The notes beneath the pieces are model-generated. The model did no database searches, was not told the DNA's origin, and saw only the letters and a list, made by a program, of their open reading frames with translations. The translations under genes were made by a program, and so were the position numbers. Below are positions 35,163-42,306 of a stretch of 53,608 bases of DNA, piece by piece; position 1 is the first letter of the stretch, and each line of letters opens with the position of its first letter. Origin of the DNA: Xenorhabdus eapokensis (GTDB lineage Bacteria; Pseudomonadota; Gammaproteobacteria; Enterobacterales; Enterobacteriaceae); assembly GCF_001908105.1 (NCBI RefSeq), contig NZ_MKGQ01000004.1, positions 1-53,608 of the forward strand. The letters are read 5' to 3'.

Positions 35163-35924
35163 ATGCCATTTTATGAGCCTTTTACAAAAAAAATAAAAAT
35201 TGGAGATCTAATTTACGGATTGAATTCAGAAAGAATAAGATATTTAAAACAATACGAACAATTTAAAGACGTTGACCCTGCTAAAAACATTAATAACTTT
35301 GAATATGTTTATGCATTTAATAACTATCGACCAATATTCATAGATCATTATGTGCTCCCACAGGAAAAACCTCGACTAAGGGGGACATCACAAGAGGAGA
35401 AAGAAGAATATAGAAGACGCTATTTCATCTGGGAATTCCAGTCGAACAACATGAAATTGGCGAAAAACCATCCCTACCAAAAAAGCTTTACTTCATATGG
35501 TGATAACCATCAAAAATATAATACTGCGTTTAGCGAAACACTAACAAAAGAAGGGGTTGGTAAACTTTTTTCACGAAAATGTAAGGCTGGATTATCCTGG
35601 ATAACCATGAGCGATGGTAATAATGATATAGTTAAAAATAATACGATACATTTTATTCTTGATAATATAGACATGAGGTATGTAACAAATAAATTAAACT
35701 ATCGTCACGATAGATCTGATGTAACTGCAATAGAATTGAGGTGGATCTATAGAAACAGGGAAAATCCTAACGTGCAAAAAAAAATACAGTTTTGGCTGAA
35801 TGGCCACCCCACTCTACCACCTTGGGAAAATGAAGCAGGAAAAAAAATGTGGAAACTATATACACCAAACTCTGAAATTGAAGAGGCTTTTAACTCTAAC
35901 TTACCTATAGATTTATATTTCTAA
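35163..35924 (+). CDS. orphan 253-residue protein, possible effector or toxin
   Basis: I do not recognise this protein. It is hydrophilic, rich in Asn, Lys, Tyr and Arg, with no signal peptide or membrane span. It starts MPFYEPFTKKIKIGDLIYGL. A middle section (KLFSRKCKAGLSWITMSDGN, then NTIHFILDNIDMRYVTNKLN) leads to a C-terminal region with ELRWIYRNRE, KIQFWLNGHPTLPPWENEAG and KMWKLYTPNSEIEEAF. The ribosome site is good (AGGAGAAAAT). It is more AT-rich than its neighbours and lies among restriction and IS remnants, which suggests recent transfer. The stop codon abuts the IS982 remnant, so the 3' end may have been cut by the insertion. Effector-like function is only a guess. Confidence 0.6.
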   Translation: MPFYEPFTKKIKIGDLIYGLNSERIRYLKQYEQFKDVDPAKNINNFEYVYAFNNYRPIFIDHYVLPQEKPRLRGTSQEEKEEYRRRYFIWEFQSNNMKLAKNHPYQKSFTSYGDNHQKYNTAFSETLTKEGVGKLFSRKCKAGLSWITMSDGNNDIVKNNTIHFILDNIDMRYVTNKLNYRHDRSDVTAIELRWIYRNRENPNVQKKIQFWLNGHPTLPPWENEAGKKMWKLYTPNSEIEEAFNSNLPIDLYF

Positions 35925-36365
35925 GGCATAGAGAAAAAGTTTAAATCACTTATGCTTCTTTGCGATCCTTTGAAGAAGTTTTGAGGCTTGTCGCTTTACG
36001 TGACGAAAGAAATGCGCATAAAGGAGTCAGTGCCCTTTTCTTCAGGGTGAGCATGCGGGTATAACTGACTAATCCGAGAAAATCGGCGGTAAGGTATTGT
36101 TTTACATTTTTATTATAAAACGTTTTAAAATCAAGGTAATGGCTCATATGGAATAGAATGAGGATCATCATGACTTCGCTGAGCGAAAGGGACGCTTCGC
36201 GGTGCCGTTTATGTAATCCGTTTTCAATGAGCTGTTGATGCCAGAAAGGGATAATTTTTTGGCAAAAGTCATCGACGCAACAGTAAAAGTTCTTCTAAAT
36301 TAGACATGCCTGAGGGTATCCACGATTTTGTTTTCTTTAACAAAAACTTTGATCATGCCTCAGGC
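35925..36365 (-). mobile_element. IS982-family element, internally deleted remnant
   Basis: A short element on the minus strand with only part of its transposase gene. Its outer ends share AGGCAT (35924-35929 and the complement of 36354-36359), so the boundaries are approximate. The left part, before the transposase ATG, folds into an 8-bp hairpin (arms 36308-36315 and 36358-36365). The same arrangement with different arm sequence occurs in the other IS982-family element at the right edge of the window. Confidence 0.6.
35950..36307 (-). pseudogene. IS982-family transposase remnant
   Basis: From ATG 36307 the sequence encodes SNLEEL, then after a one-base shift YCCVDDFCQKIIPFWHQQ, LIENGLHKRHREASLSLSEV, MMILILFHMSHYLDFKTFYN and VSYTRMLTLKKRALTPLCAF. 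This is the N-terminal third of an IS982-type transposase. It then jumps to a short tail (SLKTSSKDRKEA) and TAA at 35950. The DDE catalytic core is lost through an internal deletion. The element could only be moved in trans, if at all. Confidence 0.75.
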
Positions 36366-36498
36366 ACTTTAGTTCCCTTCTTAAGCGGAGTTCAGGTTAG
36401 ATTAGGCTATGAATTAGTATCATGATTATTTGAAGGACTAATCCAACATTCCTCCCCCAAATCAGGAATAAAAAGACTCATATTATTAATTCAATGGA

Positions 36499-36960
36499 TT
36501 AATTTAATGATTTTTTAAAAAACACAACTTTTTCAGTTACTTGAAACCCCAATCCAAAATGTGCTTTTTGCGACACAACGTTATCCAATTCAGTATCGGA
36601 TGCGAGTTCCTTACACCCTTTTTTTATCCCCCAAGATTGCACTTCGTCGACTAGTATCTTGGCTATCCCACATTTTCTGTGATTAGGAGAAACAAAAACT
36701 CCTTCCAGAAACGCCACAGGGCTGCTATTACATCCGTTGACATAATCATATCGAACTGAAGCGTCAACAAAACCAAGCCCGTTACCGTCTTTATCCAATG
36801 CAATAAATGAAACTAACTGATTGGAAGAAATAATATCTTCCCCATCCGCTTGATGGGCTTCTTTTGCATGGTCAGGCCATAACTGTTTCCGCAATGCTAC
36901 CCATACATGAAGGTTATTTTTATTAAGCTCTTCAATTAATATATTGATATTATTCTTCAT
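36499..36960 (-). CDS. AAC(6')-type aminoglycoside N-acetyltransferase-like GNAT
   Basis: GNAT protein of 153 residues. Its layout follows chromosomal aminoglycoside 6'-N-acetyltransferases of the Acinetobacter AAC(6')-Ig type: WVALRKQLWPDHAKEAH at the start, VDASVRYDYVNGCNSSPVAF, LEGVFVSPNHRKCGIAKILV (acetyl-CoA loop with H-R-K-C-G-I), KELASDTELDN, HFGLGFQVTEKVVFFKKSLN at the end. The SPVAFLEG(I/V)FV and ASD--LDN signatures are characteristic of this subgroup. It could acetylate aminoglycosides or a related cell amine. It lies in the DNA that separates pyrB from pyrI. Confidence 0.65.
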   Translation of the reverse strand: MKNNINILIEELNKNNLHVWVALRKQLWPDHAKEAHQADGEDIISSNQLVSFIALDKDGNGLGFVDASVRYDYVNGCNSSPVAFLEGVFVSPNHRKCGIAKILVDEVQSWGIKKGCKELASDTELDNVVSQKAHFGLGFQVTEKVVFFKKSLN

Positions 36961-37024
36961 TAATTATGATTAGCCCCCACTCTACTTAATTCCTGCATAT
37001 CCTAAAGAGCAGCATTATGCCACA

Positions 37025-37735
37025 TCACAAATTACCTACCATAAAATAAACAAACGTCCCCACATAATTACCAATGACATAACCAACAGTACCAATCACC
37101 ATAATCGGGCCGACCAGATTAATCCAACCACGGCTAATTGCCATCGCTGCGGCGGTAGTTGGCCCACCGATATTGGCATTACACGCCAAAATGTTTTCCT
37201 CAAGGCTGAATTTAAACACTTTTCCCACGGCAAAAGTCAGTATCAAGTTCAGCATAGTAATCACAAAAACGAAGGCAAATAGTAGTGGCGCATGGCTGAT
37301 AATGACCTGAACGGATGCAGGTATGCCAATCACAACAAAAAACATATAAACGGCGTAAGTACCCAATTCCTGAGTGCCATTCAGTTTGCTGAATGTCTCT
37401 TTAAATATTGAGACGATAATAAAAGTGACGGTAGTCAAAAGCAGGTATTTATCGGAAATTAGGCTGAAAATCAGCTCTTGGTAAACGTCGTTTGGCTGCC
37501 CAAGCAAGGTTTTTAACCATGATGAAAGCTGAAATGATAGCGCAACGATAAAAATTGACCATGCCAGTGATATAGCGATGTCTTTCAGGGCGATATTTTT
37601 GGGTTTCCAATAAGCAGCAGCCAAGGGTTGGGATTTATCTAAATTAGGCGTATTTTCAACCAAATCGGTATATGGACTGCCCCAGAATTTTCTCGCCACT
37701 GTCCAACCAGATAATAAACCGGTTTTTGTTTTAAT
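37025..37735 (-). pseudogene. DUF819 (YjcL-like) membrane protein, C-terminal half
   Basis: The frame encodes TKTGLLSGWTVARKFWGSPY and then a run of spans: ISLAWSIFIVALSFQLSSWL, YLLLTTVTFIIVSIFKETF, YAVYMFFVVIGIPASVQVII, LLFAFVFVITMLNLILTFAV. It ends with the family hallmark LACNANIGGPTTAAAMAISR. Complete DUF819 proteins have about 390 residues; roughly the first 150 are missing. GTG 37699 is the first start-like codon and has no clear family support. The upstream sequence is in another frame (next entry). The stop is at 37025. Confidence 0.6.
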
Positions 37736-37923
37736 TTCTCCGAATCAGTAATCATTTCTAAAGATTCATGGCATTCATAAATAGGTATTTCATTAATTAC
37801 TTTCCAATCAAAATCGCTCTCTATCGAGATTTTTTCCGCAGCATTTTTTCCCACGTTTATATTTCCAGAAGAAGTAGATAGCAACATGTTCAACCTTACA
37901 CTGTGATATTGTATTGATTTCAT
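37639..37923 (-). CDS. hypothetical 94-residue frame overlapping the DUF819 remnant
   Basis: ATG 37923 opens a frame (MKSIQYHSVRLNMLLSTSSG, then NINVGKNAAEKISIESDFDW and INEIPIYECHESLEMIT) that runs into the DUF819 sequence in a different frame and stops at 37639. The first 70 residues look like a genuine soluble N-terminus but I do not recognise it. It may be the 5' end of another gene, joined by deletion to the truncated DUF819 gene. The last 20 residues are out-of-frame DUF819 sequence. Confidence 0.3.
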   Translation of the reverse strand: MKSIQYHSVRLNMLLSTSSGNINVGKNAAEKISIESDFDWKVINEIPIYECHESLEMITDSEKLKQKPVYYLVGQWRENSGAVHIPIWLKIRLI

Positions 37924-38077
37924 TTAAATAACAATATGTTTACAGTTTAGAAACATAAGTGCTATCCATCAAATTTTATTTATTTTCTATTATTGAGTTA
38001 AATCGTCTTTTATATTCAAAAGGTAATCAGGTGAAATGCCAAATCGTCTATGACAAAATAAGCCGACCCTAATATCT

Positions 38078-38116
38078 GGAGGAGGAATACCGAGACGGTA
38101 TTCATGACACAACATG
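38078..38116 (+). promoter_or_regulatory. unusual pyrI translation start region: SD, hairpin, decoy ATG, pyrI ATG
   Basis: A very strong Shine-Dalgarno GGAGGAGGA (38078-38086) is followed by a perfect 7-bp hairpin GAATACC-gagac-GGTATTC (38085-38103), then ATG 38104 and, 10 bases on in another frame, the pyrI ATG 38114. If the hairpin is folded, the SD sits about 10 bases from the pyrI ATG; if unfolded, the distance is near 29. The two ATG decamers are near copies (ATGACACAAC / ATGACGCAAG). The upstream ATG opens only a 15-codon frame (stop 38149-38151). Confidence 0.55.
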
Positions 38117-38578
38117 ACGCAAGACCATCAACTACAAGTAGAAGCCATTAAATGTGGCACGGTTATCGATCATATCCCAGCCCATATCGGCTTTAAATTA
38201 TTGTCTCTGTTCAAACTCACTGAAACAGACCAACGCATTACGATTGGCCTGAATCTGCCTTCCAACCATTTGGGTAAAAAGGATCTGATCAAGATTGAAA
38301 ACACCTTCCTGACAGAACAACAGGCAAACCAGCTCGCCATGTATGCCCCCCATGCCACAATCAATAATATTGAAAATTACGTTGTCGTCAAAAAGATGCC
38401 AATCAATTTACCAGACCAGATCGACAGTGTTCTTGTCTGCCCAAACAGCAATTGCATCAGCCATAATGAACCTGTCGAGAGCAGCTTCTATGTTATGTCA
38501 GAAAAAGATGATGTGGTGTTACGCTGTAAGTACTGTGAAAAAGAGTTTGATCGTCAAGCCGTTATTGATAACGATTAA
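38114..38578 (+). CDS. pyrI: aspartate carbamoyltransferase regulatory subunit
   Basis: Allosteric subunit of aspartate transcarbamoylase; binds ATP/CTP and the catalytic trimers. Its 154 residues match E. coli Pyr[21 protein letters not shown] (nucleotide site), [40 protein letters not shown], and the zinc site [12 protein letters not shown] ... CKYCEKEF with four Cys. The start at 38114 matches the family (MTQDHQLQ). pyrB lies 6.2 kb upstream behind a terminator and oppositely oriented genes, so pyrI must have its own promoter in 37924-38077. ridA follows, as in E. coli. Confidence 0.95.
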   Translation: MTQDHQLQVEAIKCGTVIDHIPAHIGFKLLSLFKLTETDQRITIGLNLPSNHLGKKDLIKIENTFLTEQQANQLAMYAPHATINNIENYVVVKKMPINLPDQIDSVLVCPNSNCISHNEPVESSFYVMSEKDDVVLRCKYCEKEFDRQAVIDND

Positions 38579-38719
38579 CCGCCGATTCAAACAATCGACC
38601 CGCTGTCGGTTCAGGCAATCTGCAAGAATGCCCTGTATCAATTGATGCGGAACAAAGGATCACTATAATGGCGATCCAGAAAATTTTTTTTCCATTTAGA
38701 CGTTAAACAGGAGTTTCTA

Positions 38720-39106
38720 ATGTCACGTTCTATTCATACCGAAAATGCACCAGCAGCAATCGGCCCTTATGTTCAGGGTGTTGATCTGGGCAGCATGGTT
38801 ATCACTTCCGGCCAGATCCCTGTTGATCCAAAAACCGGTGCTATCCCTGAAGAGGTGACTGCCCAAGCCCGTCAATCTTTGGAAAACGTTAAAGCAATTA
38901 TTGAACAATCTGGCTTGAAAGTTGCTGATATCGTCAAAACCACGGTATTTGTCAAAGATCTGAATGACTTTGCTGCCGTGAACGCAACTTACGAAGCATT
39001 CTTCGCTGAACACAATGCACCGTTCCCTGCCCGTTCATGTGTTGAAGTTGCCCGTCTGCCAAAAGACGTGAAAATCGAAATCGAAGCTATCGCTATTCGT
39101 GGCTAA
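38720..39106 (+). CDS. ridA: 2-iminobutanoate/2-iminopropanoate deaminase RidA
   Basis: RidA (YjgF/YER057c/UK114 family) hydrolyses reactive imine intermediates made by PLP enzymes such as threonine deaminase. It has 128 residues and forms a trimer. Motifs are IHTENAPAAIGPYVQGVDLG, TSGQIPVDPKTGAIP, ARQSLENVKAIIEQSGL, and the C-terminal PARSCVEVARLPKDVKIEIE with the substrate-binding Arg. AGGAG lies 8 bases before the ATG. It is 141 bases after pyrI, in the enterobacterial order pyrB-pyrI-ridA. Confidence 0.96.
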   Translation: MSRSIHTENAPAAIGPYVQGVDLGSMVITSGQIPVDPKTGAIPEEVTAQARQSLENVKAIIEQSGLKVADIVKTTVFVKDLNDFAAVNATYEAFFAEHNAPFPARSCVEVARLPKDVKIEIEAIAIRG

Positions 39107-39120
39107 TTTGTCGTTTTCTC

Positions 39121-39147
39121 AACCCTGATAGCTCCGGTATCAGGGTT
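39121..39147 (+). terminator. ridA terminator-like hairpin
   Basis: AACCCTGATA and TATCAGGGTT form a perfect 10-bp stem with a 7-base loop, 14 bases after the ridA stop. Confidence 0.7.
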
Positions 39148-39235
39148 GCTATTCCCGTCTGATTTTCCTTCTTCCCAATAACCTGCCCTTTCTTTGTCTT
39201 AGATCAGCTTTTTAGGTTGTATATTAGCTCACAAG

Positions 39236-39281
39236 CCCTACATATTGTGATTTAATGTAATTAAATCACTACATATAGTAT
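39236..39281. promoter_or_regulatory. tandem NrdR boxes and central palindrome upstream of nrdD
   Basis: CCCTACATATTGTGAT (39236-39251) and TCACTACATATAGTAT (39266-39281) both resemble the NrdR box (ACACTATATATAGTGT-like). They are 30 bases apart start to start, the three-helical-turn spacing known for paired NrdR boxes. Between and overlapping them GTGATTTAAT-gta-ATTAAATCAC (39247-39269) is a perfect 10-bp-arm palindrome. NrdR represses ribonucleotide reductase genes when dATP is high. Confidence 0.7.
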
Positions 39282-39366
39282 TTATGCACAAGATTATCCA
39301 CACTAAAGCAGAAAGTGAGCTTTCATCTCATTTTGGCCTGTGGATAACATATTGAGGAGCTTTATC

Positions 39367-41295
39367 GTGAAAATGGTTGTGACGCAACAGGATGAGGTTA
39401 TTAAGGGCAATACCTGCGAACAAGCCTCTCATACATGGCACGATCGACTCGATCAAGATATTCGAGGCTTGATCGAGCAAAGCAATTTCCCTCTTCTTAA
39501 TGAAAATGCCAATAAAGACAGCAAGGTCATTCCAACCCAGCGTGATTTATTGGCTGGAATTGTCGCCCGACAATATGCCAAGCAGCATATGTTGCCACAC
39601 GATGTGGTGCAGGCACACGAGAAAGGAGAAATTCACTATCATGATCTGGATTACGCCCCGTTTTTTCCTATGTTCAACTGTATGCTGATCGATTTGCAGG
39701 GCATGCTGACTAACGGCTTTAAAATGGGCAATGCGGAAATTGAACCGCCCAAATCCATTTCTACTGCCACTGCGGTCACTGCCCAAATCATCGCACAAGT
39801 TGCCAGCCACATTTATGGCGGCACAACCATTAATCGCATTGATGAAGTCCTCGCTCCTTTTGTGAAGGCCAGTTATGACAAGCATCTGGCAATTGCCAAA
39901 GAGTGGAATATTGCCGATCAGGCTGCCTATGCAGAAGCCCGCACCGAAAAAGAGTGTTATGACGCCTTTCAGTCTCTGGAATATGAAGTCAATACACTAC
40001 ATACCGCCAATGGACAAACGCCGTTTGTCACTTTCGGTTTCGGATTGGGAACAACCAAAGAAGCCCGCTTGATTCAAATCTCAATTCTACGCAACCGCAT
40101 TGCGGGTTTGGGAAAAAACCGCAAGACCGCGGTCTTCCCCAAACTGGTTTTTACCATTCGTGATGGATTGAATCACCGGTTTGGAGATCCCCACTATGAC
40201 ATCAAATTACTGGCGCTGGAATGTGCCAGTAAACGCATGTACCCCGATATCCTCAATTATGATCAAGTGATCAAAGTAACGGGATCGTTTAAAACGCCAA
40301 TGGGCTGCCGCAGTTTTCTCAGCGTGTATGAGGAGAACGGCCAGCAAATTCACGAAGGGCGTAACAATTTGGGGGTTATCAGTTTGAATCTTCCCCGCAT
40401 TGCGCTCGAAGCTAAGGGCAATGAGGCTGATTTTTGGCAAATTTTGGATCAACGTTTGTTGCTCGCTAAAAAAGCACTGATGACCCGAATTTCTCGCCTC
40501 GAAAATACGAAAGCGCGGGTTGCCCCGATCCTCTATATGGAAGGTGCCTGTGGTGTCCGCCTGAAAGCAGATGACAATATTGCCGATATTTTCAAACACG
40601 GCCGTGCTTCCATTTCATTGGGCTATATCGGCATTCATGAAACAATAAATGCGTTATACGGTAATCACATTCATCTGTTTGATGATGAACAACGCCAACA
40701 GAAAGCTATCTCTATTGTTAAACGCTTACGTGAGGCCGTCGATCAGTGGAAGCAGGAGACGGGTTATGGGTTTAGTTTGTACAGTACGCCAAGCGAGAAT
40801 TTATGTGATCGCTTCTGCCGTTTGGATACCGCTGAGTTTGGCATAATCCAGGGTGTCACCGATAAGGGCTATTACACCAACAGCTTCCATCTGGATGTGG
40901 AAAAGAAGGTCAATCCCTATGATAAGCTGGACTTTGAAGCGCCCTATCCACCATTAGCAAACGGGGGTTTTATTTGCTACGGCGAGTATCCCAATCTGCA
41001 ACATAATTTGAAAGCGTTGGAAGATGTCTGGGATTACAGTTATTCACGTGTGCCTTACTATGGCACCAATACGCCTATTGATGAGTGTTATCAATGCGGT
41101 TTTACCGGTGAGTTTGCCTGTACCAGTAAGGGATTCACCTGTCCTCAATGTGGCAACCACGATCCAGCCCATGTTTCAGTTATTCGCCGTGTTTGTGGTT
41201 ACCTCGGTAGCCCGGATGCCCGCCCATTCAATGCAGGTAAGCAGGAAGAAGTGAAACGTCGCGTGAAACATCTCGGCAATGGGCAAATAGGTTAA
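39367..41295 (+). CDS. nrdD: anaerobic ribonucleoside-triphosphate reductase, lacking the ATP-cone
   Basis: Class III ribonucleotide reductase that makes dNTPs without oxygen, using a glycyl radical installed by NrdG. From residue about 30 it follows E. coli NrdD closely: DIRGLIEQSNFPLLNENANK, THIYGG-type SHIYGGTTINRIDEVL, GSFKTPMGCRSFL (active-site Cys), the zinc site CYQCGFTGEFACTSKGFTCP, and the glycyl-radical loop RRVCGYLGSPDARPFNAGKQ. It has 642 residues against 712: the N-terminal ATP-cone (about 90 residues) is absent. I chose GTG 39367, which has GAGGAG 8 bases upstream; GTG 39340 would start before that site. The upstream sequence holds NrdR boxes, not a lost cone. Confidence 0.93.
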   Translation: MKMVVTQQDEVIKGNTCEQASHTWHDRLDQDIRGLIEQSNFPLLNENANKDSKVIPTQRDLLAGIVARQYAKQHMLPHDVVQAHEKGEIHYHDLDYAPFFPMFNCMLIDLQGMLTNGFKMGNAEIEPPKSISTATAVTAQIIAQVASHIYGGTTINRIDEVLAPFVKASYDKHLAIAKEWNIADQAAYAEARTEKECYDAFQSLEYEVNTLHTANGQTPFVTFGFGLGTTKEARLIQISILRNRIAGLGKNRKTAVFPKLVFTIRDGLNHRFGDPHYDIKLLALECASKRMYPDILNYDQVIKVTGSFKTPMGCRSFLSVYEENGQQIHEGRNNLGVISLNLPRIALEAKGNEADFWQILDQRLLLAKKALMTRISRLENTKARVAPILYMEGACGVRLKADDNIADIFKHGRASISLGYIGIHETINALYGNHIHLFDDEQRQQKAISIVKRLREAVDQWKQETGYGFSLYSTPSENLCDRFCRLDTAEFGIIQGVTDKGYYTNSFHLDVEKKVNPYDKLDFEAPYPPLANGGFICYGEYPNLQHNLKALEDVWDYSYSRVPYYGTNTPIDECYQCGFTGEFACTSKGFTCPQCGNHDPAHVSVIRRVCGYLGSPDARPFNAGKQEEVKRRVKHLGNGQIG

Positions 41296-41299
41296 TAGT

Positions 41300-41761
41300 A
41301 TGAATTATCATCAATATTATCCGGTTGATGTGGTGAATGGCTCCGGAACTCGCTGTACGCTGTTCGTATCAGGTTGTTTGCATCAATGCCGTGGTTGCTA
41401 CAACCAAAGTACATGGCGAGTCGACTCAGGCCAGCCTTTTACACAAGCAATCGAAGATCAGATCATCACTGACCTGAAAGATAGCCGCATTAAACGACAA
41501 GGTCTGTCACTGTCTGGCGGTGATCCTCTGCACCCCCATAATGTTCCCCGCATACTGCAACTGGTTCAACGTGTACGGAAAGAATGCCCAGATAAGGATA
41601 TCTGGCTATGGACAGGTTATGTTCTTAATGAATTAAGTGAAGCTCAACAGGAAGTGATCCGTTATATCCAAGTGGTGGTGGATGGGAAATTTGAACAAGC
41701 ACTGTATGATCCTTCGTTAATCTGGCGGGGCAGTCATAATCAGGTTATCCACTATTTTTAA
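41300..41761 (+). CDS. nrdG: anaerobic ribonucleotide reductase activating enzyme
   Basis: Radical-SAM enzyme of 153 residues that forms the glycyl radical on NrdD. The iron-sulfur motif is CLHQCRGCYNQ (C-x3-C-x2-C). LSLSGGDPLHPHNVPRIL is the SAM-binding GGDPL segment, and DIWLWTGYVLNEL and VVVDGKFEQALYDPSLIWRG follow as in E. coli NrdG. It starts 4 bases after the nrdD stop, so the pair is co-expressed and probably coupled. The 3' end overlaps the convergent yhbP gene by 4 bases. Confidence 0.94.
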   Translation: MNYHQYYPVDVVNGSGTRCTLFVSGCLHQCRGCYNQSTWRVDSGQPFTQAIEDQIITDLKDSRIKRQGLSLSGGDPLHPHNVPRILQLVQRVRKECPDKDIWLWTGYVLNELSEAQQEVIRYIQVVVDGKFEQALYDPSLIWRGSHNQVIHYF

Positions 41762-42189
41762 CGCTGCCAATGCAATTTTTTGCCAAAACCAAGGGTATTG
41801 TTCACCATTTTGACTTCATTGAGATTGAGCTGCCAGATTGGGGATTTGGCTGCCAAAGCGATGGGAAAACGGCGGCAATAACGTGCTCTGGCGATGGTTT
41901 CAGCTTCACCGGTCAATGGAATGACTTCACCACGAAATTGAACACCCTTGATTTGCGCGATATTGCGTGTCTGGCCGGCAACCGTGCCTGCAACGATAGA
42001 ATTATTTTGCATCATCTGGCCGTGGCGGGTTTCCGGTTCAGTCATAAACCAGAATGCCATGCTATCAGTATCAAAGACATAAAAGCAGTTTGCACACCAT
42101 AAATCCTGGGCGGAAGATGTGCAAAGAGTAAATACATGCTGCCTGGCAAGATATTGACTAATTATTAAAATATCTTTATTTAAATTCAT
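41758..42189 (-). CDS. yhbP: YhbP-family flavin-binding-fold protein
   Basis: Member of the split-barrel pyridoxamine-5'-phosphate-oxidase-like family, 143 residues, matching E. coli YhbP: ISQYLARQHVFTLCTSS, DLWCANCFYVFD, FMTEPETRHGQMM, AGTVAGQTRNIAQIKGVQFR, and the end NEVKMVNNTLGFGKKLHWQR. The function is unknown; the fold binds flavin in relatives. I prefer ATG 42189 (MNLNKDIL) over 42216, which would add nine residues without family support. The stop overlaps the end of nrdG by 4 bases. In E. coli yhbP also lies beside yhbQ-yhbS-yhbT. Confidence 0.85.
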   Translation of the reverse strand: MNLNKDILIISQYLARQHVFTLCTSSAQDLWCANCFYVFDTDSMAFWFMTEPETRHGQMMQNNSIVAGTVAGQTRNIAQIKGVQFRGEVIPLTGEAETIARARYCRRFPIALAAKSPIWQLNLNEVKMVNNTLGFGKKLHWQR

Positions 42190-42306
42190 ATATTTCCATA
42201 TCGTTATTTTAATCAAGCCATAACAGAATACGATAGGCGCCTTATCCAGTTACGTATTCTGTATTCGACTCAATAAACCCTGAGGTCTGTATAGAAACAC
42301 TATAAA

